NCBI RefSeq assembly: GCF_016907495.1
Contig: NZ_JAFBCC010000001.1
Span: forward strand, 1,488,001-1,552,000
Origin: Arthrobacter tumbae
Lineage (GTDB): Bacteria; Actinomycetota; Actinomycetes; Actinomycetales; Micrococcaceae
Direction: 5' to 3'
Length of the DNA stretch: 64,000 nt
A program made the translations under genes and the position numbers. Below the pieces are notes generated by a model that saw only the letters and a list, made by a program, of their open reading frames with translations, was not told the origin of the DNA and searched no databases. The number at the start of each line of letters is the position of its first letter. The first letter of the stretch is position 1. Below are positions 8,850 through 18,311 of the stretch, piece by piece.

Positions 8850-9611
8850 ATGGCCGAGAAGGCTGCGGGCGGCGGCGTCCAGTCGGTGGAGCGCGTATTC
8901 GAACTGCTGGAGTTGATTACCGACGCCGGTGGTGAGGTGACGCTCAGCGAGCTCTCCTCCTCCACAGACCTGCCTCTGCCCACGATCCACCGGCTCCTGC
9001 GCACGCTGGTGATGAAGGGCTACGCCCGGCAGTTGCCCAACCGGCGCTACGCCCTTGGTCCGCGCCTGATTCGTCTGGGCGAGGGCGCCAACAAGCAGCT
9101 CGGCGCCCTGGCGCGCCCTCAGCTGAGAATGCTCGTGGACCGGCTGGGTGAGACCTCGAACATGGCCGTACTCGACTCCGACATGGTGGTCTATATCGCG
9201 CAGGTTCCGTCGTCGCACTCCATGCGCATGTTCACCGAAGTGGGGCGCCGGGCGCATACCCATGACACCGGCGTCGGGAAGGCCATCCTGGCCCAGCTCG
9301 ACAATGAAACGGTGCGCACCATCGTGACCCGCGCCGGCATGCCCACGCCCACGGAGAAGAGCATCGCCTCCGTGGACCAGCTCCTCACCGAGCTGGACAA
9401 CATCCGCGAGCGCGGCTACTCCATTGATGAGCAGGAGCAGGAACTGGGGGTCCGCTGCTTCGCGATGGCGGTGCCCAACGCTCCCACCCCCACTGCCATC
9501 TCCGTCTCAGGACCGATCTCCCGCGTGGACGAGGGGTTCGCTGACAAGGCCATCCCGCTCCTGCGATCCGCTGCACAGGCAATCTCGGACGACCTCAACC
9601 TCGCAAGCTAG
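8850..9611 (+). CDS. IclR-family transcriptional regulator
   Basis: A 253-residue regulator. Residues about 10-72 are the winged helix-turn-helix (VERVFELLELITDAGGEVTLSELSSSTDLPLPTIHRLLRTL), followed by the IclR effector domain (residues about 85-250) with LVDRLGETSNMAVLDSDMVVYIAQVPS, HTHDTGVGKAILAQL and GYSIDEQEQELGVRCFAMAVP. Family members of this type bind glyoxylate, allantoin or aromatic acids. The divergent operon makes and consumes glyoxylate, so a role like AllR/IclR (repression of purine/glyoxylate genes) is likely but inferred. Two candidate operators sit in its own promoter. Confidence 0.88.
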   Translation: MAEKAAGGGVQSVERVFELLELITDAGGEVTLSELSSSTDLPLPTIHRLLRTLVMKGYARQLPNRRYALGPRLIRLGEGANKQLGALARPQLRMLVDRLGETSNMAVLDSDMVVYIAQVPSSHSMRMFTEVGRRAHTHDTGVGKAILAQLDNETVRTIVTRAGMPTPTEKSIASVDQLLTELDNIRERGYSIDEQEQELGVRCFAMAVPNAPTPTAISVSGPISRVDEGFADKAIPLLRSAAQAISDDLNLAS

Positions 9612-9687
9612 GCGCAGCAAGCGGGACCCACACCCGGTGGATCATGCGCCGGGAGCTGACTGAAACGTAGCCTCACTGGGCGGCCTA

Positions 9688-9736
9688 TTGCCTCCGCTTG
9701 AACGCGGGTTTAGGATACTGAACATGCGTTCAGTAT
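9688..9736 (+). promoter_or_regulatory. Leaderless promoter with operator over the start codon
   Basis: TTGCCT (9688-9693), a 17-base spacer and TAGGAT (9711-9716) would start transcription at or one base before the ATG at 9724. The dyad ATACTGAAC-ATGC-GTTCAGTAT (9715-9736) is perfect over nine bases per arm and has the start codon in its centre. It is the expected binding site of the encoded TetR protein. Confidence 0.75.
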
Positions 9737-10392
9737 CGAAGGAGCCGGCCGACGTCGACCGCTCTGACCTCACGGCTCGCGCCAGGGTGCGCGACGCCGC
9801 CGTCCAGCTGTTCGGGCGGTCGGGCTTCAACGTCAGCGTGCGCACCATTGCAGACGCAGCGGGCGTGAGCCCTGGGTTGATCCTTCACCATTTCGGGTCC
9901 AAGCAGGGCCTCCGGGAAACCTGTGATGACTACGTCCTTCAAAAAGTCCGGGAGTACAAGGAGCAGGCCGTCCGCCCCGCGTCGGCCGACGAGCTTCTGC
10001 TTGCCATGGCGTCCGTGGAGGAGTCAGCACCGCTGGTGGGCTATGCGCTGCAGAGCCTACAGGCGGGCGGAGATCTTGCGCGGTCATTCATTGATCATTT
10101 CGCGGCCGACGCCGAAGAGTGGATCGCCGCAGGCGTGAAGGCCGGGACCATCCTTCCTTCACTGGATGAGAAGGCACGTGCCAGATACCTGACCGTTCAG
10201 GGCTTCGGCGCGCTCCTGCTGGACCTGACCCTGAATCCTCCCGAGGACCCGGATGATTTCGCCGGGGTGATGCGCGGGTATCTCTCCCGGATGGGGCTGC
10301 CCAGCACCGAGCTTTTCTCCCAGGGCCTCCTGGCCGACCGCTCCATGCTGGACGCATACCTTCTGTACGTCGGCGATCCACCGCAGCCCTGA
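9724..10392 (+). CDS. TetR/AcrR-family transcriptional regulator
   Basis: A 222-residue repressor. The N-terminal helix-turn-helix is at residues about 16-62 ([46 protein letters not shown]); the rest is an alpha-helical ligand-binding domain. The start MRSVSKEP was chosen because the promoter and the operator centre on this ATG; a frame from 9688 would start inside the promoter. The ABC exporter genes follow in the same direction, so the usual job would be ligand-relieved repression of that exporter. Confidence 0.85.
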   Translation: MRSVSKEPADVDRSDLTARARVRDAAVQLFGRSGFNVSVRTIADAAGVSPGLILHHFGSKQGLRETCDDYVLQKVREYKEQAVRPASADELLLAMASVEESAPLVGYALQSLQAGGDLARSFIDHFAADAEEWIAAGVKAGTILPSLDEKARARYLTVQGFGALLLDLTLNPPEDPDDFAGVMRGYLSRMGLPSTELFSQGLLADRSMLDAYLLYVGDPPQP

Positions 10393-10459
10393 TCCCTCCT
10401 GCGCCTCCACAACACTGAATACCCACAACGTTCAACACTCTTCCCAGAAGGTGTTTCCC

Positions 10460-11371
10460 ATGTCAGCAATCATCGACGTACGTCAGCTGGAGAAGTCCTT
10501 CGGCTCCGTGCGTGCACTCGACCAACTCGACCTCACACTCGAACCCGGCGAGGTACACGGATTCCTCGGACCGAACGGATCCGGCAAGTCCACCACCATT
10601 CGGATCCTCCTCGGCCTGCTCCGGGCCGATTCCGGCACCGCTAGGATCTTCGGCCGCGATCCCTGGGACGCCGTCGACCTTCACAGCAGGCTGGCGTACG
10701 TTCCAGGCGACGTGAGCCTCTGGCCGAAAATTACCGGCGGCGAGGCCATCGACCTTTTCGCCGGACTGCGGGGAGGCGTCGACCGCAGCCGCCGCAGCCA
10801 GCTGCTCGAACGGTTCGACCTCGATCCCACGAAGAAGACCCGCTCCTACTCCAAGGGAAACCGCCAGAAAGTGGCTCTGATCGCGGCACTGGCCAGCGAC
10901 GTCGAGCTCCTGATCCTCGACGAGCCGACCTCCGGACTGGATCCCCTCATGGAACGTGAGTTCCAGGCCTGCATCCGGGAGGTCAAGGCCGCGGGCCGCA
11001 CGGTCCTGCTCTCCAGCCATATCCTCGCCGAAGTGGAAGCCCTCTGCGACCGCGTCACCATCATCCGGCAGGGCCGAACGGTCCAGACCGGGACGCTGGC
11101 CGAGCTCCGGCACCTGCGGCGTACCGCCGTCGCCGTCGTCTCCGATGGCGACGCCACCACCGTGGCGTCCATAGCGGGCGTCCATGATGTCCACATGGAC
11201 GCGGATAAAGTTCATTTCACCGCCGACGACGACGCCCTCCCGGCTGCGTTGGCGCACCTCCTCCCGCTGGGCGTCCGCAGCCTCATCAGCACGCCGCCCT
11301 CGCTCGAGGAGCTTTTCCTGCACCAGTATGGGGACGGATACACCACCGCAACTGTCCAAGGTGGGCGGTGA
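10460..11371 (+). CDS. ABC transporter ATP-binding protein
   Basis: Drives an exporter with the permease encoded next to it. The 303-residue protein has Walker [12 protein letters not shown] (about residue 40), Q-loop region [16 protein letters not shown], signature [16 protein letters not shown], Walker [16 protein letters not shown] and the H-loop in [12 protein letters not shown]. The C-terminal 80 residues form the accessory domain found in daunorubicin/antibiotic exporter ATPases. An AGAAGG site lies seven bases before the ATG. The stop overlaps the permease GTG start (GTGA). Transcription probably comes from the TetR promoter. Confidence 0.92.
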   Translation: MSAIIDVRQLEKSFGSVRALDQLDLTLEPGEVHGFLGPNGSGKSTTIRILLGLLRADSGTARIFGRDPWDAVDLHSRLAYVPGDVSLWPKITGGEAIDLFAGLRGGVDRSRRSQLLERFDLDPTKKTRSYSKGNRQKVALIAALASDVELLILDEPTSGLDPLMEREFQACIREVKAAGRTVLLSSHILAEVEALCDRVTIIRQGRTVQTGTLAELRHLRRTAVAVVSDGDATTVASIAGVHDVHMDADKVHFTADDDALPAALAHLLPLGVRSLISTPPSLEELFLHQYGDGYTTATVQGGR

Positions 11372-13032
11372 GCGCCATGAACGCGACACTCATCGCACAT
11401 CAGCAGGACCACCGTTCCGCACAGGGCACCGCCGGAAGCCTCACCGGCACCCTCCGGCTGTTCCGGTTTGCACTCCGAAGGGACCGGGTCCGCATCCCGG
11501 CGTGGGGGCTGGGGATCGGCGGCATGGTCGCCTATTTCGGCAGCGTCATTCCGATTGCCTATCCAGACCAGGCTGCACTCCAGACGCGCGCCGCCATCAT
11601 GCAGGACCCCTCCGGCGCCCTGCTGACCGGCCCCGGGTACGGCATTGACAACTACACCTTCGGGGCGATGGTGACCAACGAGCTGCTCGGCATGCTCGCG
11701 GTTGCCGCCGCCCTCATGTCGATCTTCCTGGTGGTCCGGCATACCCGCGCGGAAGAGGAGAGCGGCAGGGCGGAGCTCATCCGGGCGGGCGTGGTAGGAA
11801 ATCGTGCACCCTTGGCCGCCGCTGTCCTCACTCTCCTGGTGGCGAACGCAGCCATTGGTGCTGCTCTTGGCGGCGGACTGCTTGCCAGCGGCCTGGTGTT
11901 CACGGACACCCTCGCCGTGTCGGCCGGAATGGCACTGGTGGGGCTGGTGTTCGGCGGCGTTGCTGCCGTGACCGCGCAGCTCAGCGAACATGCCCGCACC
12001 GCCTCCGGCATGGCTGGTGCAGCGTTGGCCCTGGCATTTCTGCTGCGCGGCATCGGTGACGCCCAGGCCCTGGGAGGCAGCGCTCTCTCCTGGTTTTCGC
12101 CCATTGCGTGGGCACAGCAGACGCGGGCCTTCACTGACCTGCGGTGGTGGCCGCTCCTGCTCTGCGTGGGACTTGTGGCAGTGCTGCTGACCATCGCGGT
12201 GCTGCTGACCGTACACCGCGACTTCGGCGCGGGCCTGGTCCCAGCACGGAGCGGCCGGGGAAGTGCCCGGAAGTCGCTGGTGCATCCGGTGGGACTGATT
12301 CTCCGGATGGAGCGCGGAAGCATCATCGGGTGGCTGACCGGACTCGTCATCTTCGCCGTCCTGACGGGCTCCATGGGTCAGGGGATCGTGGAGAGCTTCG
12401 AAGCGCAGCCGCAACTGGCCGCGGTCTTCGGCCAGGGAGCAGGCGGCGACGTACTCCGAGCAACGCTTGCATCCTTCACGGCGTACTTCGCCATGGCGGT
12501 AGCGGTGTATGCAGTGATCTCGGTCAACCGGCTAAGGGGCGAGGAAAGTGACGGCCGTACCGGTGCCATCCTGGCGACCTCGGTCAGCCGCGCCCGCTGG
12601 CTGGTCAGCTCACTGGCGGTGACGGCCCTCGGCTCAACGGTGATGCTCCTTGGTATCGGGCTGGGGCTCGGCGTTGGGGCAGGAACGTCGCTCTCCGACC
12701 CGAACCTGGCGCTGGACTTCGCCCTTGTGGGGCTCGTCTATCTTCCCCTCGTCATGGCCTTCGCCGGTCTGGCCGCGCTGTCCTATGGCGTGTTGAGGGC
12801 AGGCCGCTGGTGGGTCTGGCTTCTACTGCTGGGTTCAATCATCGTGGGCGTCTACGGTCCACTGCTGAACCTGCCCGGAGCGGTGAGCGACGCCGAACCG
12901 TTCGGCCTGATGCCCCGGGTGCCAGCTGAAGCTCTGAGTCCCGGCCCGGTATTGGGCTCCGCGCTGGTCGCCCTGCTGCTGGTCACTGCCGGAGTGCTTT
13001 CCTTCCGTCGCCGGGATCTGGAGGCGGGCTGA
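11368..13032 (+). CDS. ABC exporter permease, polyketide-antibiotic type
   Basis: Membrane half of the exporter. About 554 residues with roughly 12 hydrophobic segments in two related halves (each begins with a stretch such as [21 protein letters not shown] and [20 protein letters not shown]), as in large single-chain ABC-2 permeases annotated as polyketide-type antibiotic exporters. The GTG start overlaps the ATPase stop by three bases, with AAGGTGG just upstream; an ATG three codons later (11377) is an alternative. The substrate is unknown: natural products or detergents-like compounds are typical for TetR-linked systems. Confidence 0.88.
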   Translation: MSAMNATLIAHQQDHRSAQGTAGSLTGTLRLFRFALRRDRVRIPAWGLGIGGMVAYFGSVIPIAYPDQAALQTRAAIMQDPSGALLTGPGYGIDNYTFGAMVTNELLGMLAVAAALMSIFLVVRHTRAEEESGRAELIRAGVVGNRAPLAAAVLTLLVANAAIGAALGGGLLASGLVFTDTLAVSAGMALVGLVFGGVAAVTAQLSEHARTASGMAGAALALAFLLRGIGDAQALGGSALSWFSPIAWAQQTRAFTDLRWWPLLLCVGLVAVLLTIAVLLTVHRDFGAGLVPARSGRGSARKSLVHPVGLILRMERGSIIGWLTGLVIFAVLTGSMGQGIVESFEAQPQLAAVFGQGAGGDVLRATLASFTAYFAMAVAVYAVISVNRLRGEESDGRTGAILATSVSRARWLVSSLAVTALGSTVMLLGIGLGLGVGAGTSLSDPNLALDFALVGLVYLPLVMAFAGLAALSYGVLRAGRWWVWLLLLGSIIVGVYGPLLNLPGAVSDAEPFGLMPRVPAEALSPGPVLGSALVALLLVTAGVLSFRRRDLEAG

Positions 13033-13064
13033 ATCATGGTTATTGTCAGTAGATAGTTCCTGTC

Positions 13065-13088
13065 GGTGGCAGCCAGTAGAGTGCCACC
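13065..13088 (+). promoter_or_regulatory. Hairpin abutting the dinB-type start codon
   Basis: GGTGGCA (13065-13071) and TGCCACC (13082-13088) pair with a 10-base loop, ending one base before the ATG at 13090. No ribosome binding site is visible. It may be an operator for a leaderless promoter (TAGAGT at 13077) or a translational element. Confidence 0.45.
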
Positions 13089-13089
13089 C

Positions 13090-13677
13090 ATGAATGACAA
13101 AGAGGTTCTGCTGCACTATCTGCGCCTGCGCCGCGCTGACCTGCTCGCGAAAGTGGACGGCCTCGGTGATTATGACGCACGCCGGCCACTGACGCCCACG
13201 GGCACCAACCTGCTTGGCCTCGTGAAGCATGTCGCCAGCGTGCAGTTGGGCTACTTCGGTGAGGTTTTCAACCGGCCCAGCGGCCGGGACTTGCCGTGGT
13301 TCGACGACGACGCCGCCCCCGAGGCCGATATGTGGCTCACCGCCGGTGAAACTCGGGAGGAGATCATCGAGCTCCACCACTTCTCCGCGGCTCACACCGA
13401 CGCAACCATTGAGGCGCTTCCGCTTGATGCTGTGGGTGAAGTGCCGTGGTGGTCCCCGGAGCGCAGGCAGGTAACCCTGCAACAGATCCTTGTACACATG
13501 TGCGTGGAGACGGCCCAGCACCTCGGGCACGCTGACATCCTTCGTGAACAGCTCGACGGCGCCACCGGCCGCGGCCCGGATGATCCGAATATCGCCAAGC
13601 GTAGCGCCGAGGAGTGGTCGAAGCACTGGGAGCGGATCGAGACGGCGGCCCGGCATGCCGACCAGGGCGCCACCTGA
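13090..13677 (+). CDS. DinB-family (DUF664) protein
   Basis: A 195-residue four-helix-bundle protein of the DinB/YfiT superfamily, metal-binding thiol or other transferases of mostly unknown substrate. The three-histidine metal site is recognisable: NLLGLVKHVASVQLGYFGEV, then ILVHMCVETAQHLGHADILRE supplying the other histidines. WWSPERRQVTLQQILVHM is characteristic of the DUF664 branch. It stands alone between the exporter and the sugar symporter. A function in thiol-linked detoxification is common for the family but cannot be shown here. Confidence 0.82.
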   Translation: MNDKEVLLHYLRLRRADLLAKVDGLGDYDARRPLTPTGTNLLGLVKHVASVQLGYFGEVFNRPSGRDLPWFDDDAAPEADMWLTAGETREEIIELHHFSAAHTDATIEALPLDAVGEVPWWSPERRQVTLQQILVHMCVETAQHLGHADILREQLDGATGRGPDDPNIAKRSAEEWSKHWERIETAARHADQGAT

Positions 13678-13793
13678 CCACTCACCGGCGCCGGTCCTGA
13701 CCGCCTCCCAGGGTAAAGTGCGCCGGCCCTGACGGCCGCCCTTCACGCTGGGGTCGGTCCGTCCGCTCTTCCTTCTCCGCGCGCTAGACTGTA

Positions 13794-13807
13794 AGAAAAC
13801 GTTTTCT
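13794..13807 (+). promoter_or_regulatory. LacI-type operator candidate
   Basis: AGAAAACGTTTTCT is a perfect 14-base palindrome with the central CG typical of LacI-family operators, 43 bases upstream of the sugar symporter start. No LacI regulator is encoded in the window, so the controlling protein would lie elsewhere. Confidence 0.65.
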
Positions 13808-13849
13808 ACGCCGTGTCGCAGATAGCGAGCATGCACCGAACTGGAGAAT

Positions 13850-15193
13850 ATGACGAAGCGACCGCCTTCCACACGCCTCCCGTTCCTCAGCGTCGCTTCC
13901 TACGGTGCCGGTGATATCGCGAACAGCATGACCTTCACCACCGTGGGGATGTTCCTGCTTGTCTATTACACCGATGTCGCCGGGATCCCCGCCGCTGCCG
14001 CGGGCACCCTCCTGCTGCTGGCAGGACTCTTCAACGCTGTCGCGGACATCTTTGCGGGTAGGATCGCCGACCGGAACCACGACCGACGTCTCGGAAAGTT
14101 CCGTCCGTTCCTGCTTTTCGGCGCTGCACCACTGGGCCTGAGCGTAGTGATGTTCCATATCCACAACCTCGACTCCGCATGGACGCTGACCTTTGCCTAC
14201 GTGTCCTACTTTGCGTACTGCCTTGCGTACAGCCTCGTCAACGTTCCCTATGGAGCACTGGCCGGAACACTGACACGGGATCCGGGCGACCGCGCACGGC
14301 TGGCGAGCGCCAGAACCATGGGTGGGTTGGCCACCACAGCCTTCCTGGGCATCCTCATCGCCCCGCAGTTCCAGAACGGCGCTGACATCCGGAACGTCCT
14401 GACACCACTGACTGTCGCCTTCGCCCTTGTCGGCACTCTCCTGTACCTGTTCACCGCACTGGCCACGCGGGAGCAGCTTCCTGCTTCGGCTCCCCGGCTT
14501 TCACTGCGGGATGCACGGAACACACTCGTTCAGAATGTACCCCTGCAGATCCTGTGCCTGAGTTCCCTTTTCTTCATGACGGCCAACGTGGTGACCAACA
14601 CCGCGAAGCTCTTCTACCTTCGGGATGTCCTTGGACGTTTGGAGCTGTTTGCCCTGCTGTCCGGCGCGCAGGTGGTCATCACCCTTGTACTGGCACTCGT
14701 GACGCCGCGCCTGGTTCAGCGCTGGGGCAAGCGATGCATCTACATCTCAGGAGGACTGCTGGGCGCCGCGGGCGGTGTTGTCGTCTTTGTCGTCCCGGTG
14801 GAGCTCGTCTGGCTCGCAGTCGCAGGCATGTTCCTCTCCGTGTCGGGCGCGGCCGCCGTCAGCATCCTGATGTGGGCTCTGGTCGCTGACACAGTTGAGT
14901 ACGGCGAGTGGAAGACGGGCCACCGCACCGACGGAACCAACTACTCGCTGCTGGCGTCCACGAGGAAGATCGGCATGGCACTCGGCGGCGGTCTGGCCGC
15001 CTTCGCCCTCGCCTGGGGCGGCTATGTGTCCGGGGCAACAGAACAAAGCGCGACGGCGGAACTAGGCATCCGCGTGGCCGCCGGCCTTGCTCCCGCGGTC
15101 ATCCTGCTGCTCGCCGTCGGAGTCATGCGGTGGTATCCCCTGACGGACGACGCCCACGCCAAGCTGGTGCTGACCATCCAGGAGCGCAGTTAG
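13850..15193 (+). CDS. GPH-family sugar:cation symporter
   Basis: A 447-residue inner membrane transporter of the glycoside-pentoside-hexuronide family (MelB, UidB, XynP type), importing glycosides with sodium or protons. About 12 membrane segments are seen. Family features are SYGAGDIANSM near the N-terminus, ADIFAGRIADRNHDRRLGKFRPFLLFG after the second segment, YSLVNVPYGAL, and the loop VADTVEYGEWKTGHRTDGTNYSLL. A short GGAG site precedes the ATG. The upstream palindrome suggests induction by a sugar through a LacI regulator. No glycosidase gene is adjacent, so the sugar is unknown. Confidence 0.88.
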   Translation: MTKRPPSTRLPFLSVASYGAGDIANSMTFTTVGMFLLVYYTDVAGIPAAAAGTLLLLAGLFNAVADIFAGRIADRNHDRRLGKFRPFLLFGAAPLGLSVVMFHIHNLDSAWTLTFAYVSYFAYCLAYSLVNVPYGALAGTLTRDPGDRARLASARTMGGLATTAFLGILIAPQFQNGADIRNVLTPLTVAFALVGTLLYLFTALATREQLPASAPRLSLRDARNTLVQNVPLQILCLSSLFFMTANVVTNTAKLFYLRDVLGRLELFALLSGAQVVITLVLALVTPRLVQRWGKRCIYISGGLLGAAGGVVVFVVPVELVWLAVAGMFLSVSGAAAVSILMWALVADTVEYGEWKTGHRTDGTNYSLLASTRKIGMALGGGLAAFALAWGGYVSGATEQSATAELGIRVAAGLAPAVILLLAVGVMRWYPLTDDAHAKLVLTIQERS

Positions 15194-15225
15194 GGAACCA
15201 GCCGCCCGGAGTCCGCTCACCATTG

Positions 15226-15306
15226 CGTGCAGGTCTGGAGGGCTGATCCGGCGCGTCTCCGACGACACGCCGCGGATTAGGGGCCACTGGCCAGCAGACC
15301 TGCACG
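15226..15306. repeat. Long inverted repeat after the sugar symporter
   Basis: CGTGCAGGTCTG (15226-15237) and CAGACCTGCACG (15295-15306) are perfect 12-base arms. Between them ATCCG-GCGCGT pairs with ACGC-CGCGGAT, so an 81-base strongly folded element is likely. It begins 32 bases after the symporter stop and may end transcription, though no T run follows. Confidence 0.6.
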
Positions 15307-15343
15307 AAACGGCTTCAGCGCCCGGCAATCGTGCACGAAACGG
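15301..15343. repeat. Direct repeat TGCACGAAACGG
   Basis: The 12-mer TGCACGAAACGG occurs at 15301-15312 and 15332-15343, 31 bases apart, at the edge of the inverted repeat and ahead of the flippase gene. Function unknown. Confidence 0.55.
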
Positions 15344-15390
15344 GCCCGGAAGCAGCGCTTCACCGCCCAGACAGGATAGCGTGGGATTCC

Positions 15391-16923
15391 GTGGCCAGAC
15401 ACGGAGGTAAGTCGATCTCCAGGGCAGCCATCCTTGTCACCGGTCTCACTGCGATGTCCACGCTTCTCGGGTTCCTCCGCGACGTCGTCATTGCCGCGGT
15501 TTTCGGCGCCGGCGCCGAGCTGGACGCCTATCTCGTGGCGCAGGGCCTGATGAACATTGTGCTGGGGCTCGTTGCCTACGCGATGGCCCGCTCGGCTACG
15601 CCGGTTGTCTCCCGGGAGGCGGCCGCCGAGGACAAAGGGTGCAGGGGACACACGGGGTTCGACGTCGCTTTCACGCTCACGATGGTGGTCCTTGGCGTCG
15701 GCGGCGTTGTCATGGCGATCTTCGCCGGCCCCGTGGCCTCGCTGCTCGCACCGGGATTCGACGCCGAAACCACAGCCACCGCGGCCATGCTCACCCGCAT
15801 CGTGCTGGTCGCAACGGTGCTCGTGGCGGGTACCGACCTGCTGGCCGCCCTGGCCCAATCACACGGACGCTTCGCCTGGGCGTCCCTGCAGGGTGTCCCG
15901 TTCAACCTGATCATGATTGCGGCGGCCGGGCTCTTCGGCCCCCGCTACGGGATCGCCGCTCTCGCGGTGGGGTTCGTTGTGGGCTCCGGCGCACGACTCC
16001 TGCTGCAACTGCCCCCGCTGCGCAGCCTCGGCACGCGGGTACGTCCACGCCTCCAGCTGAAGGATCCCGGCTTCCGGGAGATTGCCGTGCTGGTCCCGGC
16101 AATGCTCGTCGGCAGCGCCGTCGGAAACGTGAACACGCTGGTGGACCGGGCGGTAGGCTCCACGCTTGAGGAGGGCGCCATCACAGCGCTCTCCTACGGC
16201 TGGAGGCTCGTGAACCTCCCCGAGCAGCTGCTGATCGCCTCCCTCCTGGTGCCGCTGTATCCGGCGATCAGCGCTTCGGTGAGCAACCTCCCGGAGCTCA
16301 GACGGCTCGTGAACCGCGGCCTTTCAGTCACTGTGACCATCCTTGTTCCACTCTGCGTTGTCCTGGCGGTCGCCGCGGAGCCGCTCGTGGAAGTGGCCTT
16401 CGGCCGCGGCGCCTTCTCCCCGGAGGACATCGAGGCCACGGCCACCGCTGTTCTCTGGTACGCGCCGGCACTCCTGGCGCTGGGCATCCGGCAGGTGGTG
16501 GTGAGCACCGCGTACGCGCTCGGTGACGCCAAGGCTCCCGTGGTGATTTCCGTGCTTGCCATGGTGGTCAACGTGGTGGGCGACATCCTGCTGGCACCGG
16601 TCATGGGAGTCGCCGGTATTGCGCTGGCCACCAGCGCTTCACTGGTCCTCGCCGCCGTCGCGAATGCGTGGCTTCTCAAGACCAGGCACGACGGCGTGAA
16701 CTTGCGTGAGGCTCTCGCCCTCCTCTTCCGCGCGGCCCTGTTGGCGGCTGTGGCCGGCGCTGTGGGACTTCTCCTGGTGAACATTGTCGCCGGCCCGGCG
16801 TTGCTGACGGCCGCCGTTGTCGTGCTTGGCGTGTGCGGCACCTACGCGCTCGGGCTGGTTGTGCTGCGTGCTCCCGAGGGCCGGGTGCCCCTCGACATGC
16901 TGCGGGCAGCGCGGCGCCGCTGA
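15391..16923 (+). CDS. MurJ/MviN-like lipid flippase
   Basis: A polytopic membrane protein of about 510 residues with some 14 hydrophobic segments, belonging to the MOP superfamily branch that contains the lipid II flippase MurJ. Family marks are TLLGFLRDVVIAAVFGAGAELDAYLVA near the N-terminus, LDRAVGS-like VDRAVGSTLEEGAITALSYGWRLVNLPEQLL in the middle, and GRGAFSPEDIEATATAVLWYAPALLALGIRQVVVSTAYALGDAK. The long cytoplasmic regions of mycobacterial MviN are absent, so this may be a second copy serving another undecaprenyl-linked polymer rather than the essential MurJ. The GTG giving VARHGGKSISRA is the preferred start; the frame stays open upstream to 15331. It converges on the ATP-grasp gene. 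Confidence 0.8.
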   Translation: MARHGGKSISRAAILVTGLTAMSTLLGFLRDVVIAAVFGAGAELDAYLVAQGLMNIVLGLVAYAMARSATPVVSREAAAEDKGCRGHTGFDVAFTLTMVVLGVGGVVMAIFAGPVASLLAPGFDAETTATAAMLTRIVLVATVLVAGTDLLAALAQSHGRFAWASLQGVPFNLIMIAAAGLFGPRYGIAALAVGFVVGSGARLLLQLPPLRSLGTRVRPRLQLKDPGFREIAVLVPAMLVGSAVGNVNTLVDRAVGSTLEEGAITALSYGWRLVNLPEQLLIASLLVPLYPAISASVSNLPELRRLVNRGLSVTVTILVPLCVVLAVAAEPLVEVAFGRGAFSPEDIEATATAVLWYAPALLALGIRQVVVSTAYALGDAKAPVVISVLAMVVNVVGDILLAPVMGVAGIALATSASLVLAAVANAWLLKTRHDGVNLREALALLFRAALLAAVAGAVGLLLVNIVAGPALLTAAVVVLGVCGTYALGLVVLRAPEGRVPLDMLRAARRR

Positions 16924-17018
16924 GTCACTAGCGCTGATGCTGGCGTTCGCGCTCACCTCGACGCCGGCACTGACGTTGATGCTGGCGCAGGCACTGACCT
17001 TGGCGCGGGTGCCGATGC

Positions 17019-18215
17019 CTACGCGGCGGACGGGCGAAGTGTCACCGGCTTATCCCGGTTGAACCGGGCGAAAATCAGGTTCATGGTTGGCCCTGGGTCC
17101 TTCACGTCCCACACGCTGTGCTGTGCGCGGCTGGCCCAACGGATGGTGTCGGCAAGGTCGGCGACCAACCCGCCCCGCCGCTCGATGCGGGCACGGCGCA
17201 GGTCCCCTGCCGTCCACGCGTACCTGAAGCCTGCGGGTGCATCGGCAAGGTGCGGCACCGTCTCGCCGAGTGCCAGCCTGCCCCACGCGTCAGCCAGGCC
17301 GGGGCGGGCTGCGTTGGTGAGGGCAATGGATCCGAAGAACCGGCCGTTGAAATCAATAAGGTGGGAAACGCCGTCGTCGTCTGTCAGAAACTGCAGCTCC
17401 ACGAGCCCCCACCAGCCGATATCGGTCAGCAGCGCTTCAACCTTCTCCGCAAGAGCGGCGTCGACGGCGACGGTCTGCGCACGCGCTGACGCCCCGTTCG
17501 GTGTGGGCCAGAGCCGAGGCGTCTCCTGCTGAACCCTTCCTTCAAGGTGTCCGTCGCGGAAGAACCCGATCAGGGCACCGAGCTGTCCTCGAATGGGCTC
17601 CTGGAGGAGTGGCTCCGCACCGAGCTCCTCCATGTGGTTGACGCGTTCCTTGGCGGCGGTCATGCTGTCGAACAGCCGCGCCTCGATGCGGTGCGGCCGG
17701 GTCTGACCCGGCGACCAGTGCGCACGCGACTTCACCACAACGGGACCGTCCCAGTCGGCGATTGCCTCCGGCGTGGCCGGCACGGTGCGCGGCGCCGCCA
17801 GTCCCACCCGACCGGCGCTCTCCGCGAGCAGGACCTTGTCCAAGGCCCGCTCGACCGCGTCCGGCGAGGGGTGCGCCACCGTCGTCGGAATCTGGTGCCG
17901 GTAGGTTGCGAGCGCAGCCATCCAGTCGTCACCGCCCCCGAAAACCACGTCATATCCGCCGGCTTTCACTGCAGCGCTGACGCCCTCGATGAAGGCTTTA
18001 CCGTCACCGCGGGGACGGGGAACAGTGTGACAGGCGGCGACAGCCCGTGACGAGCACAGCATGCCCCTTCCCTCGGGCGTGCCCACCCCTACTGTCCAGC
18101 CGGCTGCGCGCAGCGAACGAGCGGCCGCGAGTGCGCCGCGATCCCGGGAGGTACTGACTATCAGGGCACGGCGGTGCGCCGGTGAAGCGTCATCAATTCT
18201 GGGCTGCGGGTCCAC
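17019..18215 (-). CDS. ATP-grasp domain protein
   Basis: A cytoplasmic ATP-dependent carboxylate ligase of unknown substrate, about 398 residues. N-terminal Rossmann-like part RALIVSTSRDRGALAAARSLRAAGWTVGVGTPEG, then an ATP-grasp fold with DKVLLAESAGRVGLAAPRTVPATPEAI, GPVVVKSRAHWSPGQ (ATP lysine), EPLLQEPIRGQLGALIGFF and the magnesium site VELQFLTDDDGVSHLIDFNGRFFGSIAL. The start is a GTG with GGAAGG four bases before it; an upstream frame reaches 18263 without a good site. Proteins of this kind modify cell-surface sugars or make peptide-like bonds. The convergent flippase gene hints at an envelope role, which is only inference. Confidence 0.78.
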   Translation of the reverse strand: MDPQPRIDDASPAHRRALIVSTSRDRGALAAARSLRAAGWTVGVGTPEGRGMLCSSRAVAACHTVPRPRGDGKAFIEGVSAAVKAGGYDVVFGGGDDWMAALATYRHQIPTTVAHPSPDAVERALDKVLLAESAGRVGLAAPRTVPATPEAIADWDGPVVVKSRAHWSPGQTRPHRIEARLFDSMTAAKERVNHMEELGAEPLLQEPIRGQLGALIGFFRDGHLEGRVQQETPRLWPTPNGASARAQTVAVDAALAEKVEALLTDIGWWGLVELQFLTDDDGVSHLIDFNGRFFGSIALTNAARPGLADAWGRLALGETVPHLADAPAGFRYAWTAGDLRRARIERRGGLVADLADTIRWASRAQHSVWDVKDPGPTMNLIFARFNRDKPVTLRPSAA

Positions 18216-18311
18216 GCGGCCTTCCGATAGGCGGGAAACGTCTTGTCCCAGCCTAGGAAGCACAGATGAGAAACAGATGATAAAGCGATTAGACGGCGAG
18301 TCGCAAGGGGC

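Noticed and set aside
16930..17015. Repeated GCTGATGCTGGCG-type stretch after the flippase gene
   Set aside because: Short and imperfect; more likely local slippage in GC-rich sequence than a functional repeat.
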